From Tenacibaculum sp. 190130A14a (GTDB lineage: Bacteria > Bacteroidota > Bacteroidia > Flavobacteriales > Flavobacteriaceae), in the NCBI RefSeq assembly GCF_964048965.1, contig NZ_OZ040189.1:1-64000 (forward strand): a DNA stretch of 64,000 bases, read 5' to 3'. The first letter of the stretch is position 1; the number at the start of each line of letters is the position of its first letter. The position numbers were made by a program, and so were the translations under genes. Shown in pieces: positions 25,104-33,996 of the stretch. A model generated the notes under the pieces. It ran no database searches, was not told the DNA's origin, and saw only the letters and a program-made list of their open reading frames with translations.

Positions 25104-26585
25104 ATGGCAAAATACATCGTTGCGTTAGATCAAGGTACTACCAGTTCTCGTTCTGTAATTATTAACGAATCGGGAGCAATTGTAGCAATGCATCAACAAG
25201 AATTTCAACAAATATTTCCGCAATCTGGCTGGGTAGAGCACAATGCTGAAGAAATTTTAGAAACGCAACTGAATACTTTAAAAAAAGCCATACAAAAAGC
25301 CAATATTCATCCTTCAGAAATTAAAGGAATTGGTATTACCAATCAACGAGAAACCACGGTGGTGTGGAACAAACATACAGGAAAGCCTGTATACAATGCC
25401 ATTGTTTGGCAAGACAAACGTACTGCACCAATTTGCGAAAACCTTAAAGAAAAGGGGTTAGAAGCACATGTTCGAAAAACTACAGGATTGGTAATTGATA
25501 GTTATTTCTCTGCTACAAAAATTAATTGGATTCTTCAAAATGTAGCTGGAGCTAAAAAGGAAGCTAATGCTGGTAATTTATTATTTGGAACCATTGACAC
25601 TTGGTTATTGTGGAATTTAACCAAAGGTACTATACATGCTACCGATTATAGCAATGCCTCTAGAACTATGCTATATGACATTAAAGAATTACAGTGGGAT
25701 ACCACACTTCTTTCAGAACTAGACATTCCTAAAAGTATGCTCCCTCAAGTACAACCTTCTTCTTTCCATTTTGGAGATTATGAGCTAGACGGGATACAAA
25801 TTCCAATTGCTGGGATTGCTGGCGATCAGCAATCTGCGTTGTTTGGACAAGCTTGTTTTCAAAAAGGAGAAGCAAAAAACACTTATGGAACAGGATGTTT
25901 TATGCTAATGAATACAGGAGAACAATTAGAGTATTCTAAAAATGGTTTGTTAACTACTATTGCTTGGGGAATTGACAACAAAGTATATTATGCATTAGAA
26001 GGAAGTGTTTTTGTTGCTGGTTCGGCAATTCAATGGTTACGTGATGGACTACAAATAATAAAAGATGCAAAAGAAAGCGAAGCTTTTGCAAAAGAAGTAA
26101 CAGGAGAAAACCCTGTATATGTAGTTCCTGCTTTTGCAGGTTTAGGTGCTCCCTATTGGGACATGTATGCTCGAGGAGCTGTTTTTGGATTAACAAGAGA
26201 TACCGGGAAAAACCACCTTATAAAAGCTACATTAGATGCATTAGCATATCAAACCAAAGATATTTTAGATGTAATGCAAAAAGACAGTGAAGTAAAATTG
26301 ACTTCTTTAAAAGTAGATGGTGGAGCTTGTGCTAACAACTATTTAATGCAATTTCAGGCAGATATTTTAAACACAGCAGTCGAACGTCCAGAAATTATTG
26401 AAACTACGGTTATGGGGGCTGCTTACCTTGCAGGAATTTGTGTAGGCTTATGGAAACAAGAAGATATCGTTACACGTAGAAAAATACATCAACGTTTTGC
26501 TCCTACATTCTCTTCAGAAAAAAGAGAACAGCTTTATAAAAAATGGCAAAAAGCAGTAGAACGTACCAAAGATTGGATTGATTAA
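25104..26585 (+). CDS. glpK: Glycerol kinase
   Basis: GlpK phosphorylates glycerol to sn-glycerol-3-phosphate. The 493 residues are full length for this FGGY-family kinase. Visible motifs are [13 protein letters not shown] (phosphate 1), [14 protein letters not shown] (with the Arg/Glu of the glycerol site), [13 protein letters not shown] (phosphate 2), [10 protein letters not shown] and the ADP-binding [15 protein letters not shown]. No glycerol facilitator or dehydrogenase gene is next to it. A PPOX-fold gene follows at 18 bases. Confidence 0.97.
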   Translation: MAKYIVALDQGTTSSRSVIINESGAIVAMHQQEFQQIFPQSGWVEHNAEEILETQLNTLKKAIQKANIHPSEIKGIGITNQRETTVVWNKHTGKPVYNAIVWQDKRTAPICENLKEKGLEAHVRKTTGLVIDSYFSATKINWILQNVAGAKKEANAGNLLFGTIDTWLLWNLTKGTIHATDYSNASRTMLYDIKELQWDTTLLSELDIPKSMLPQVQPSSFHFGDYELDGIQIPIAGIAGDQQSALFGQACFQKGEAKNTYGTGCFMLMNTGEQLEYSKNGLLTTIAWGIDNKVYYALEGSVFVAGSAIQWLRDGLQIIKDAKESEAFAKEVTGENPVYVVPAFAGLGAPYWDMYARGAVFGLTRDTGKNHLIKATLDALAYQTKDILDVMQKDSEVKLTSLKVDGGACANNYLMQFQADILNTAVERPEIIETTVMGAAYLAGICVGLWKQEDIVTRRKIHQRFAPTFSSEKREQLYKKWQKAVERTKDWID

Positions 26586-26603
26586 CTTAATAAATAAAAC
26601 ACT

Positions 26604-27149
26604 ATGGCTAAATTCTATGAAAAGATTCCAGCTAGAATGCAATCATTTATCAAAAAACAAAAAGTGTTTTTTGTAGCAACAGCTCCTAAAGATGGACGTA
26701 TTAATCTATCTCCTAAAGGAATGGATTCTTTTAGAATACTCAATGAAAATAGAATCGCTTGGTTAAGTGTTACCGGTAGTGGTAACGAAACCTCAGCGCA
26801 TTTACTTGAAGATAATAGAATAACCATCATGTTTTGTGCTTTTGAAGGAGCTCCTAATATTTTACGCTTATACGGAAAAGCGCAAGAAATTCTTCCAACC
26901 GATTCTGAATGGAATGATTTGATTGATTTGTTTCCTCAATTAGAAGGAACTCGTCAAATATTTGATGTAACCATTGAAAGTGTACAAACTTCTTGCGGCA
27001 TGTCTATTCCTTTTTATGAATATAAAGAAGAACGAAATCAATTGTTAGACTGGGCAAAAGACAAAGGTGAAGATGGGATTGAGCAATATTGGGAAGATCG
27101 AAACAAAGTAAGTATTGACGGATTAAAAACAAAGTTTAACGAGGAATAA
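26604..27149 (+). CDS. Pyridoxamine 5'-phosphate oxidase family protein
   Basis: This 181-residue protein has the split-barrel flavin-binding fold of the PPOX family: FFVATAPKDGRINLSPKG near residues 23-40, then LSVTGSGNETSAHLLEDNRI and the strand ILRLYGKAQEI. Such proteins bind FMN or F420-like cofactors; this group is usually left as an uncharacterised PPOX-family protein, and true PdxH activity is unlikely. It is probably co-transcribed with glpK. Confidence 0.88.
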   Translation: MAKFYEKIPARMQSFIKKQKVFFVATAPKDGRINLSPKGMDSFRILNENRIAWLSVTGSGNETSAHLLEDNRITIMFCAFEGAPNILRLYGKAQEILPTDSEWNDLIDLFPQLEGTRQIFDVTIESVQTSCGMSIPFYEYKEERNQLLDWAKDKGEDGIEQYWEDRNKVSIDGLKTKFNEE

Positions 27150-27196
27150 CCCCAAACAAACTCCACATAGAAAAAACCAACTGTAACAAGAATATG

Positions 27197-27228
27197 TCCT
27201 AATCGTTTTTCAAGTAATTACATTAGGA
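27197..27228. promoter_or_regulatory. Inverted repeat before the AraC-type gene
   Basis: TCCTAAT (27197-27203) and ATTAGGA (27222-27228) form a perfect seven-base inverted repeat with an 18-base gap, ending seven bases before the AraC-type start. It may be an autoregulatory operator. This is suggestive only. Confidence 0.3.
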
Positions 27229-27234
27229 TATTCT

Positions 27235-28035
27235 ATGAGTTTAGATACAGCATTAAAATTAAAACCAAACACTTTTCTAGGTACAACTAATAAAAAATTT
27301 CATTTAGATTTTTGTGATGTTTCTATTGTGAATTATACGAAACCTGTATCAGAAGAATGGCATTCTCATGAAGACATTCATTTATCTTTAATCTTACAAG
27401 GAGGAAATTTAGAGTCTAGAAAAAAGGAAGATCGACAAGTAACTCCTGGAAAAATTATGGCCTATAATCGAGGTGAAATTCACAGAAACAGATTTACCGC
27501 TTTTCCTTCTAAAAATCTGAATTTAGAATTAAAAGAGGATTTTTTCACCAAAAATGAGCTAAGTTTTCATCATTTAAATACTTCAAGCACTTATCAAACA
27601 GAAGCATATCTTGAATTGATAAAAATTTATAATGAACTACTCATTACTGATATATATACCACAGATACCATTCAAGCTTCTTTAACATCACTATTTACAC
27701 CAACTCCCATTTCATCTCACAAACCTGTTTGGGTTGACCAACTCAAAGAAATAATAGAAGATAGATATAGTGAATTTGTGTCGTTAGAAGAGTTATCTCA
27801 AATTTTAAATGTACACCCTGTTACCATTTCTAAATACTTCAAAAAATACTTCCAGGAGTCTTTAGGAGGGTACATGAGAAAGGTTAAAGTGCAAAGGGCG
27901 TTGCATTATTTATTCCATACACAAATGCCAATTACAGAAATTGCCTATGCTAGTGGGTTCTCAGATCATAGTCATATGACCCGAGTTTTTAGATTATATC
28001 TAGGGTCTAACCCTAAAAACATTAGAAAATTTTAA
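27235..28035 (+). CDS. AraC family transcriptional regulator
   Basis: This 266-residue regulator has a cupin-like N-terminal sensing part (EEWHSHEDIHLSLILQGG) and a C-terminal double helix-turn-helix of the AraC type (LEELSQILNVHPVTISKYFK, then ITEIAYASGFSDHSHMTRVF). The ligand and target genes are unknown. An inverted repeat lies just upstream, and a CPBP protease gene follows about 90 bases downstream. Confidence 0.92.
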   Translation: MSLDTALKLKPNTFLGTTNKKFHLDFCDVSIVNYTKPVSEEWHSHEDIHLSLILQGGNLESRKKEDRQVTPGKIMAYNRGEIHRNRFTAFPSKNLNLELKEDFFTKNELSFHHLNTSSTYQTEAYLELIKIYNELLITDIYTTDTIQASLTSLFTPTPISSHKPVWVDQLKEIIEDRYSEFVSLEELSQILNVHPVTISKYFKKYFQESLGGYMRKVKVQRALHYLFHTQMPITEIAYASGFSDHSHMTRVFRLYLGSNPKNIRKF

Positions 28036-28123
28036 GTTTTTTTCGCTTGGCTAATTTCATTCTATTTTAAAACATTTATCCTCAATAACTTTCGCTCAAA
28101 TTATTCGTTAAAAAAAATCTTAT

Positions 28124-29056
28124 ATGCGTAAAGTTATTTTCAATTCTATTAACAAGGTGCGTCCTATATGGCGTTTATTCCTTTTTATAGCCATCACTTT
28201 TTCAATTAACATTCCTCTACAAGTACTCTTGCAAAAAATAATGCCACAGGGGCTTTTAAGAGGGTATATCTCTGCATCTATTTACTTGTTATCTGTTCTT
28301 ACCAGTTTATACATACAAGTTAAATATCTCGATAAATCATCTTTTAAAAAGTATGGGTTAAGAATAAATAAGATTTGGATGAAAGAGTTCTCTTTTGGTT
28401 TTTTAATTCCTATCATACAACTCTCACTTTTCTTTATGTTCTTATATCTTACAGGTAATCTTACCATTGTAAATTTCTTTACCACAAGTTCTCCTGATTA
28501 TTCTTTTATTGGGGCTTTTATATCTGAGTTTTTCGGATTAATTATTGGAAGTAGTGTAGAGGAAATTTTCTTTAGAGCTTTTCTATTTTACATTGTTTAT
28601 GAAGCGTTAAGAACATTTAAAAAAGATCCTGTAAAACGTGCGCTGATCATTCTTTTCTTAATTGCTCCATTATTTGGTATTGCTCATATAGACAATACTG
28701 GAGCCTCTGTTATGTCTACCATTAATTTAGGTTTAGATGCTATTATAATGTGCCTACCTTTTCTAATTACAAGTCGTTTAGGAATGTCGATTGGTATGCA
28801 TTTATCATGGAACTTATTTCAAGGAGCTGTATTTGGCTTTCCAGTTAGTGGTAATATTACTAAAGCAAGTATTATGACCGTACACACAACTGACAACATA
28901 ATTTCGGGAGGTGCTTTTGGCGTGGAAGGAAGTATTTTATTTGTGCTACTAGATGTAATTGCTATTGCTCTTATTTTATATTGGAAAAAACACTACAATT
29001 TTAAAAATATTGTAAATCCAGCTATTGATAAAAACTATAAAGCGTATATTGTTTGA
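28124..29056 (+). CDS. CPBP family intramembrane metalloprotease
   Basis: This 310-residue protein has about eight membrane helices. It contains the CPBP (Abi/CAAX) motifs: EEIFFRAFLFY with the Glu-Glu and Arg (near residues 146-156), FGIAHIDN carrying the second conserved His, and HLSWNLFQGAVFG. Relatives include Rce1-type CAAX proteases and bacteriocin self-immunity proteins. The substrate is unknown. The gene sits alone between a regulator and a lipoprotein gene. Confidence 0.9.
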   Translation: MRKVIFNSINKVRPIWRLFLFIAITFSINIPLQVLLQKIMPQGLLRGYISASIYLLSVLTSLYIQVKYLDKSSFKKYGLRINKIWMKEFSFGFLIPIIQLSLFFMFLYLTGNLTIVNFFTTSSPDYSFIGAFISEFFGLIIGSSVEEIFFRAFLFYIVYEALRTFKKDPVKRALIILFLIAPLFGIAHIDNTGASVMSTINLGLDAIIMCLPFLITSRLGMSIGMHLSWNLFQGAVFGFPVSGNITKASIMTVHTTDNIISGGAFGVEGSILFVLLDVIAIALILYWKKHYNFKNIVNPAIDKNYKAYIV

Positions 29057-29110
29057 GGTTTCTCTATATTTTTATGGTGCAACTGTGTGGTTTAATCTAC
29101 TCTTAAAAAA

Positions 29111-29665
29111 ATGAAAAAGATATTATTAATTCTGATGACTCTTATGTTTTTAAGCTGTTATCAAAAGAAACATAAAGTAAAGCAAGAGTTTACAGAAAAA
29201 GATGCTTATGAAGTTATCAATAAACATCTATCTACGATATCGTATAACTATGACTCTATAGTTTATGTTAACCCTCGTCAACTAAAACCAATAAAGTTAA
29301 AATTTACCAAACTTGAACCTGATACTTACTTTAGCTATATGGATTCTGTTCCTCTACGTCCAATTTTCACAAAAAACTATTGGAAGAAAGAAAACTTGAA
29401 AGGAATTGATTTTATAGACTGGGACGAATACTGCACTTTCTTTTGCGAAGGCAATTCCAAGAATAGAAAAAGAGTATGGAAGGCAAAATTTAATAATAAA
29501 TATATTCATAATTTGGCTTATCCTATATACAGTTCAAAGAAAAAAACAGCTGTTATACGAGATTATCGTTATCAACCCTATCTATTGTGTGGTACAGGAC
29601 TAGACAATATGTTTTATTATAAGAAAACCAAAACTGGTTGGGAACAAATAGATCCTTCATATTAA
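29111..29665 (+). CDS. Lipoprotein of unknown function
   Basis: This 184-residue protein has a lipoprotein signal (ILLILMTLMFLSCYQKK; lipobox Cys ~16). The rest is Tyr- and Lys-rich, with paired Cys in DEYCTFFCEG. No family is recognised. Confidence 0.68.
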   Translation: MKKILLILMTLMFLSCYQKKHKVKQEFTEKDAYEVINKHLSTISYNYDSIVYVNPRQLKPIKLKFTKLEPDTYFSYMDSVPLRPIFTKNYWKKENLKGIDFIDWDEYCTFFCEGNSKNRKRVWKAKFNNKYIHNLAYPIYSSKKKTAVIRDYRYQPYLLCGTGLDNMFYYKKTKTGWEQIDPSY

Positions 29666-29735
29666 GTATTTTCTTCTTTTTCATGTTTAATTTTTTAACC
29701 TGACAAAAGTCATGTTTTTAGAAGAGAACCTACTG

Positions 29736-29743
29736 TACTTTTG
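29736..29743 (+). promoter_or_regulatory. -7 promoter element of a small membrane protein gene
   Basis: TACTTTTG matches TAnnTTTG, 19 bases before the ATG of the 44-residue gene, which supports it as a transcribed gene. Confidence 0.55.
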
Positions 29744-29761
29744 AGGTAAATATATTTGATA

Positions 29762-29896
29762 ATGGTACAGTTGATTAATATTCCATTAGTTTCATGGACA
29801 AATGGAACTATTATGATAGCAATTTTCGGTTTAGTATGTGTTGGTTTGGTTACCGCATTATTACTTTTAATTAATAGCGGTAAGAAAAAGCAATAG
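29762..29896 (+). CDS. 44-residue single-span membrane protein
   Basis: The frame begins MVQLINIPLVSWTNGTIMIA and has one membrane helix (IAIFGLVCVGLVTALLLLI) with a Lys-rich C-terminus (NSGKKKQ), so the tail should stay cytoplasmic. It has its own -7 element and its own terminator, both good signs of a real gene. No function is known. Confidence 0.72.
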   Translation: MVQLINIPLVSWTNGTIMIAIFGLVCVGLVTALLLLINSGKKKQ

Positions 29897-29906
29897 TTTT
29901 TTGGTT

Positions 29907-29939
29907 AAAAAAAGGATGTGTTAAAACACATCCTTTTTT
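29907..29939. terminator. Bidirectional terminator
   Basis: AAAGGATGTG and CACATCCTTT pair around TTAAAA with A and T runs on either side. It serves the small membrane protein gene and the convergent minus-strand gene. Confidence 0.88.
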
Positions 29940-29961
29940 ATTTATAGTATAATTCTATTCT

Positions 29962-30630
29962 TTATTGACTTACCAGCTCTTTACCATGAAATGGACAATA
30001 AGCCCATTTACCATTGTATAGTTTATCATCTTCTTCGCATTTCTTTTCTAAAAGTAAGCTGCCTAGAGGTAATTCTAATTCAGGTTTAAAATCGAACAAT
30101 TCAAAAGATAAAGAACCTTCTTTATAAGCATCTATTGCATTTTTTTTGTCATTTTTAAAAATAACAAACTCCATATTTTCTCCTAAAGGCCCGATCATAT
30201 TTTTCATAACAGGTTTCATTAAACCAATCATGTTTTGTAAATCGGCTGGAACCTCATCTTGGTCAAGTTTTTTAAGCATATTTCCATTGTAAAAAACGCG
30301 AACCTTTTCTCTAAGCACTTCCTTGTCTTCAAAAGTTACCCCTCCAAAAACTCCTATTTTTCCTTTAATAAATACCACAAGAACATAATCGTTCATCATA
30401 TCTACAATCATGTTTCTTTCTGAATCACTTACGGATGTATCTTGCGAAAATGCAACTTGCCAATATTCTGTTGGAATCCACCATATAAGTTCCATGTAAT
30501 CATCAGAATCACTTGAAAACTGTGTTTCTTCAATAAGCTTTTCCATACTTATTTCAGAAAAAGTCTTCTTTTGAGCAAAAACACTTAAAGAAAGCATTAA
30601 AAGGGCTATTAAACTATATCTTCTTTTCAT
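29962..30630 (-). CDS. Exported protein of unknown function
   Basis: This 222-residue protein has a signal peptide (YSLIALLMLSLSVFAQ). The mature part starts KKTFSEISMEKLIEETQFSS and is acidic. I see no catalytic motif; the sequence near the end (CPFHGKELVSQ) has a Cys-His pair. It is just downstream of the acyl-CoA dehydrogenase gene on the same strand, with a gap of 20 bases. Confidence 0.7.
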   Translation of the reverse strand: MKRRYSLIALLMLSLSVFAQKKTFSEISMEKLIEETQFSSDSDDYMELIWWIPTEYWQVAFSQDTSVSDSERNMIVDMMNDYVLVVFIKGKIGVFGGVTFEDKEVLREKVRVFYNGNMLKKLDQDEVPADLQNMIGLMKPVMKNMIGPLGENMEFVIFKNDKKNAIDAYKEGSLSFELFDFKPELELPLGSLLLEKKCEEDDKLYNGKWAYCPFHGKELVSQ

Positions 30631-30650
30631 AACAATTAATTAATTTATTT

Positions 30651-31823
30651 TTATTTAAAAGCATTTAATCCTGTAACATCTAAACCTGTAATTAACAAGT
30701 GTATATCATGAGTTCCTTCATAGGTAATTACACTTTCTAAATTCATAGAATGACGCATAATAGAATATTCTCCTGAAATACCCATTCCTCCTAGCATTTG
30801 ACGTGCCTCACGTGCTATATTAATTGCCATTTCTACATTATTACGTTTTGCCATAGAAATTTGTGCAGAAGTAGCTCTTCCTTCATTACGCAATACTCCT
30901 AACCTCCATGCTAATAATTGTGCTTTGGTAATTTCTGTAATCATTTCAGCCAATTTCTTTTGCTGTAATTGAAATTGCCCAATTGGTTTACCAAACTGCG
31001 TACGTTCTTTAGAATAACGTAATGCGGTATCATAACAGTCCATTGCTGCACCAATAGCTCCCCAAGCAATTCCGTAACGCGCAGAATCTAAACATCCTAA
31101 AGGTGCTCCTAAACCACTTTTATTTGGTAATAAGTTTTCTTTAGGTACCTTAACGTTATCAAAAATTAACTCTCCAGTTGAAGAAGCACGTAACGACCAT
31201 TTGTTATGTGTTTCTGGAGTAGAAAAACCTTCCATTCCACGCTCTACTATTAAACCATGAATACGACCTTCTTCATTCTTAGCCCAAACCACAGCTACTT
31301 GAGCAAAAGGAGCGTTTGAAATCCACATTTTAGCTCCATTTAATAAGTAATGGTCACCCATATCTTTAAACTTGGTTTCCATTCCTCCTGGGTTTGATCC
31401 GTGATTTGGCTCAGTTAAACCAAAGCATCCCATCCATTCTCCAGAAGCTAATTTTGGTAAATATTTCTTACGTTGTTCTTCTGTTCCATATTTATAAATT
31501 GGATACATCACCAAAGATGATTGAACCGATGCAGTAGAACGCACCCCTGAATCTCCTCTTTCAATTTCTTGCATGATTAAACCATATGAAATTTGGTCTA
31601 AGCCTGCTCCTCCATACTCTTCAGGAATATACGGACCAAAAGCTCCAATTTCTGCCAATCCTCCAATAATTTGTGTTGGAAATTCGGCGCGTTGTGCATA
31701 ATCTTCAATAATCGGTGATACTTCTCTCTTTACCCATTCTCTAGAAGCATCTCTAACAAGCTTATGCTCTTCAGTTAATAAATCATCTATATTATAATAA
31801 TCTGGAGCTTGAAATAAATCCAT
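30651..31823 (-). CDS. gcdH: Acyl-CoA dehydrogenase, glutaryl-CoA dehydrogenase-like
   Basis: This FAD enzyme of 390 residues oxidises acyl-CoA. The segments GCFGLTEPNHGSNPGGMET and KWSLRASSTGELIFDNVKVP, and the end YEGTHDIHLLITGLDVTG, closely follow glutaryl-CoA dehydrogenase, which converts glutaryl-CoA to crotonyl-CoA; the catalytic Glu lies in TYEGTHD. The frame is open for another 60 residues upstream, but that stretch overlaps the promoter and start of divergent rnpA, so ATG 31823 (MDLFQAPDYY) is chosen. Assignment to the GCDH branch is likely but not proven. Confidence 0.9.
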   Translation of the reverse strand: MDLFQAPDYYNIDDLLTEEHKLVRDASREWVKREVSPIIEDYAQRAEFPTQIIGGLAEIGAFGPYIPEEYGGAGLDQISYGLIMQEIERGDSGVRSTASVQSSLVMYPIYKYGTEEQRKKYLPKLASGEWMGCFGLTEPNHGSNPGGMETKFKDMGDHYLLNGAKMWISNAPFAQVAVVWAKNEEGRIHGLIVERGMEGFSTPETHNKWSLRASSTGELIFDNVKVPKENLLPNKSGLGAPLGCLDSARYGIAWGAIGAAMDCYDTALRYSKERTQFGKPIGQFQLQQKKLAEMITEITKAQLLAWRLGVLRNEGRATSAQISMAKRNNVEMAINIAREARQMLGGMGISGEYSIMRHSMNLESVITYEGTHDIHLLITGLDVTGLNAFK

Positions 31824-31888
31824 AGTTGTTTGAGTTTTAGAATTCTTCCAAATGTAATTAAAAAAATGATTTTTAGCTATGGTTTCCG

Positions 31889-31896
31889 TATGTTTG
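31889..31896 (+). promoter_or_regulatory. -7 promoter element of rnpA
   Basis: TATGTTTG matches TAnnTTTG and ends six bases before ATG 31903, suggesting a leaderless or nearly leaderless transcript and arguing against the upstream ATG at 31879. Confidence 0.55.
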
Positions 31897-31902
31897 TACT
31901 TT

Positions 31903-32289
31903 ATGAGATTTACGTTAGGGAAAGACGAACGATTAAAGAGCAGAAAGCTAATTGGTAAATTATACGAAGAAGGAATATCTATAAAAGTTTTTCCACTTCG
32001 CATGGTCTATATACAAGCAGAGCATACTTCAAAATATCCAGCTCAAGTAGGAGTTTCTGTTCCTAAAAGAAATTTTAAAAAGGCGGTTGATAGAAACCGA
32101 ATAAAAAGACTGCTTAGAGAAGCTTACAGAAAAGAAAAATTAACAGTTTATAACAATATTGATAAACCATATGTGTTTATGATTTCCTATCTTGCAAAGG
32201 AAGAGTGGGAATATGCCAATATTGAGCATAAAATGAAGAAGTTACTCACCCTTTTCGTACAAGATATTTCTAAAGAAGAAAAAAGCTAA
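31903..32289 (+). CDS. rnpA: Ribonuclease P protein component
   Basis: RnpA is the protein subunit of RNase P, which trims the 5' ends of pre-tRNAs. The 128-residue form from ATG 31903 begins MRFTLGKDERLKSRKLIGKL, typical for the phylum, and has the RNR-type signature KKAVDRNRIKRLLREAYR. The longer frame from 31879 would place its start upstream of the apparent -7 element. The neighbouring rpmH is not present. An S41 protease gene follows at 40 bases. Confidence 0.94.
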   Translation: MRFTLGKDERLKSRKLIGKLYEEGISIKVFPLRMVYIQAEHTSKYPAQVGVSVPKRNFKKAVDRNRIKRLLREAYRKEKLTVYNNIDKPYVFMISYLAKEEWEYANIEHKMKKLLTLFVQDISKEEKS

Positions 32290-32328
32290 ACTCTTTTTCT
32301 TCCTAAATTAATTTCAACTCCAATAGAT

Positions 32329-33957
32329 ATGAAAAAAAAGAATTTATTTTTTCTCGGGGCTTTAGTTGTCATTTCATTTTTGTTTTCATTCCAAAATCGA
32401 TTTTTTGAAATTGCCAAACAAATAGAGATTTACAACAATTTGTTTAAAGAATTAAACATCAATTACATTGATGAGATTAACCCTGGTGATTTAACCGATA
32501 AATCCATTAAAAACACCTTAAAAAACATTGATCCTTATACTAATTTCTTCAATGAACAAGATGTTGAAGATGCACGTATTCGAAGAGAAGGAGAATACGG
32601 AGGTATTGGAATTGCGAGTTACTATACTAAAAAGGGAATTATTGTTGCCAATGTTTATAAAGGGTTTTCAGCTGATAAAGCAGGGATTAAACCAGGTGAT
32701 TTAATTACCAATGTAAACGGACAAGACTTAAAAAACTTAGAACGTAATCAACTTTCGCAAGTGTTAAAGGGAGTTCCAAATAAGGATATTATAATCAAAG
32801 CAACAAGAAATGGAGTGCCTAAAAATTTTAATTTAAAACTTGATAAGGTTGTTGTAAATCCAGTTCCTTTTTATGAAATGATTAATGAAGATACAGGTTA
32901 TATAGTATTAACTCGATTTATTGCTTCGAAAGCTTCCGAAGAGGTAACCAGAGCTTTTACGGAGTTAAAGGGGAAAGGGATGAAAAAGCTTGTTTTTGAT
33001 TTAAGAAGTAATCCTGGAGGTTCCTTATTTGATGCTATTAATATTGTTAATCTATTTATTGAAAAAGGAAAAAAAATAGTGGATACACGTGGTAAAATAG
33101 CCGCTAATTCTAGAACTTACAAAGGAAATAGAGAACCTCTAGATACTGAAATACCTGTGGTTGTTTTAATTAACGGACGTTCTGCTTCTGCTTCTGAAAT
33201 AGTTTCTGGTGCTCTTCAAGATTATGATCGAGGGGTTATTATGGGAGAACGTTCTTTTGGAAAAGGGTTAGTGCAACGCTATTTTAATTTGAGTTATGGA
33301 ACACAAATGAAAATTACCGTTTCTAAATACTATACTCCTAGTGGTCGATGTATTCAAGAGTTAGATTATGCCAATCGTGATCCGAAAACAGGTAAGGTTC
33401 CAAAATTCTCAGAAGGTACTGTGAATGCCTTTAAAACAGAAAATGGAAGAACAGTATACGATGGTGGAGGTGTAATGCCTGATGTTGAAATTGAATATTC
33501 TGAAAAAACAGAAGACACTAAAAACTTATTAAAATCGAGAGCAATTTTTAATTATGCCATCGATTTTATTAGAAAACAACCTAATTTAAACGCGGATTCT
33601 TTTACATACTCAGATGCTAACTTTAATCAGTTTAAAAATTACCTAATTGCTTCTGATACATCTTTCGTTTCAAAACAAGAAAATTTGTTTAAAAAAGCAT
33701 ACAAGGCTACAAAAAACAGTAATTCTATAAAAAACAATTACAATGCTATTGCGAAAACTTTAAAAGAAGAAAAAGTTGCCAGTATTGCCAAGAATAAGGA
33801 TCTTCTTATGGATAAAATTCAGAATGAAATTGTAGAACAAGCCTTTTATAAAGAAGGATTGTATTTGTATCAATTTAAAAATGACAATACTATTAAAAAA
33901 GCAGTAGCACTTTTAAATAATCCTAAGAAATACAATCAAATTTTAAACAAAAACTAG
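32329..33957 (+). CDS. S41 family C-terminal processing peptidase (CtpA-like)
   Basis: This 542-residue periplasmic protease has an N-terminal membrane/signal segment (FFLGALVVISFLFSF), a PDZ domain (residues ~85-170, GGIGIASYYTKKGIIVANV ... AGIKPGDLI) and the S41 catalytic domain. The serine is in NGRSASASEIVSGAL (near 285) and the lysine in SFGKGLVQ (near 310). Tail-specific proteases of this family trim C-termini of envelope proteins. It follows rnpA, a pairing often seen in flavobacteria. Confidence 0.93.
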   Translation: MKKKNLFFLGALVVISFLFSFQNRFFEIAKQIEIYNNLFKELNINYIDEINPGDLTDKSIKNTLKNIDPYTNFFNEQDVEDARIRREGEYGGIGIASYYTKKGIIVANVYKGFSADKAGIKPGDLITNVNGQDLKNLERNQLSQVLKGVPNKDIIIKATRNGVPKNFNLKLDKVVVNPVPFYEMINEDTGYIVLTRFIASKASEEVTRAFTELKGKGMKKLVFDLRSNPGGSLFDAINIVNLFIEKGKKIVDTRGKIAANSRTYKGNREPLDTEIPVVVLINGRSASASEIVSGALQDYDRGVIMGERSFGKGLVQRYFNLSYGTQMKITVSKYYTPSGRCIQELDYANRDPKTGKVPKFSEGTVNAFKTENGRTVYDGGGVMPDVEIEYSEKTEDTKNLLKSRAIFNYAIDFIRKQPNLNADSFTYSDANFNQFKNYLIASDTSFVSKQENLFKKAYKATKNSNSIKNNYNAIAKTLKEEKVASIAKNKDLLMDKIQNEIVEQAFYKEGLYLYQFKNDNTIKKAVALLNNPKKYNQILNKN

Positions 33958-33973
33958 CAAATTAACTTTTTTG

Positions 33974-33981
33974 TATATTTG
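33974..33981 (+). promoter_or_regulatory. -7 promoter element
   Basis: TATATTTG matches TAnnTTTG and lies 16 bases before ATG 33997. It also covers the alternative TTG start, so that start is rejected. Confidence 0.6.
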
Positions 33982-33996
33982 CCCATCAAAAAACAT

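Noticed and set aside
31824..32003. 60-residue N-terminal extension of the acyl-CoA dehydrogenase
   Set aside because: It runs through the rnpA promoter and start, and family members begin at the MDLFQAPDYY methionine.
33979..33996. TTG start giving six extra residues on the phosphorylase-like protein
   Set aside because: The TTG lies in the TATATTTG -7 element itself.
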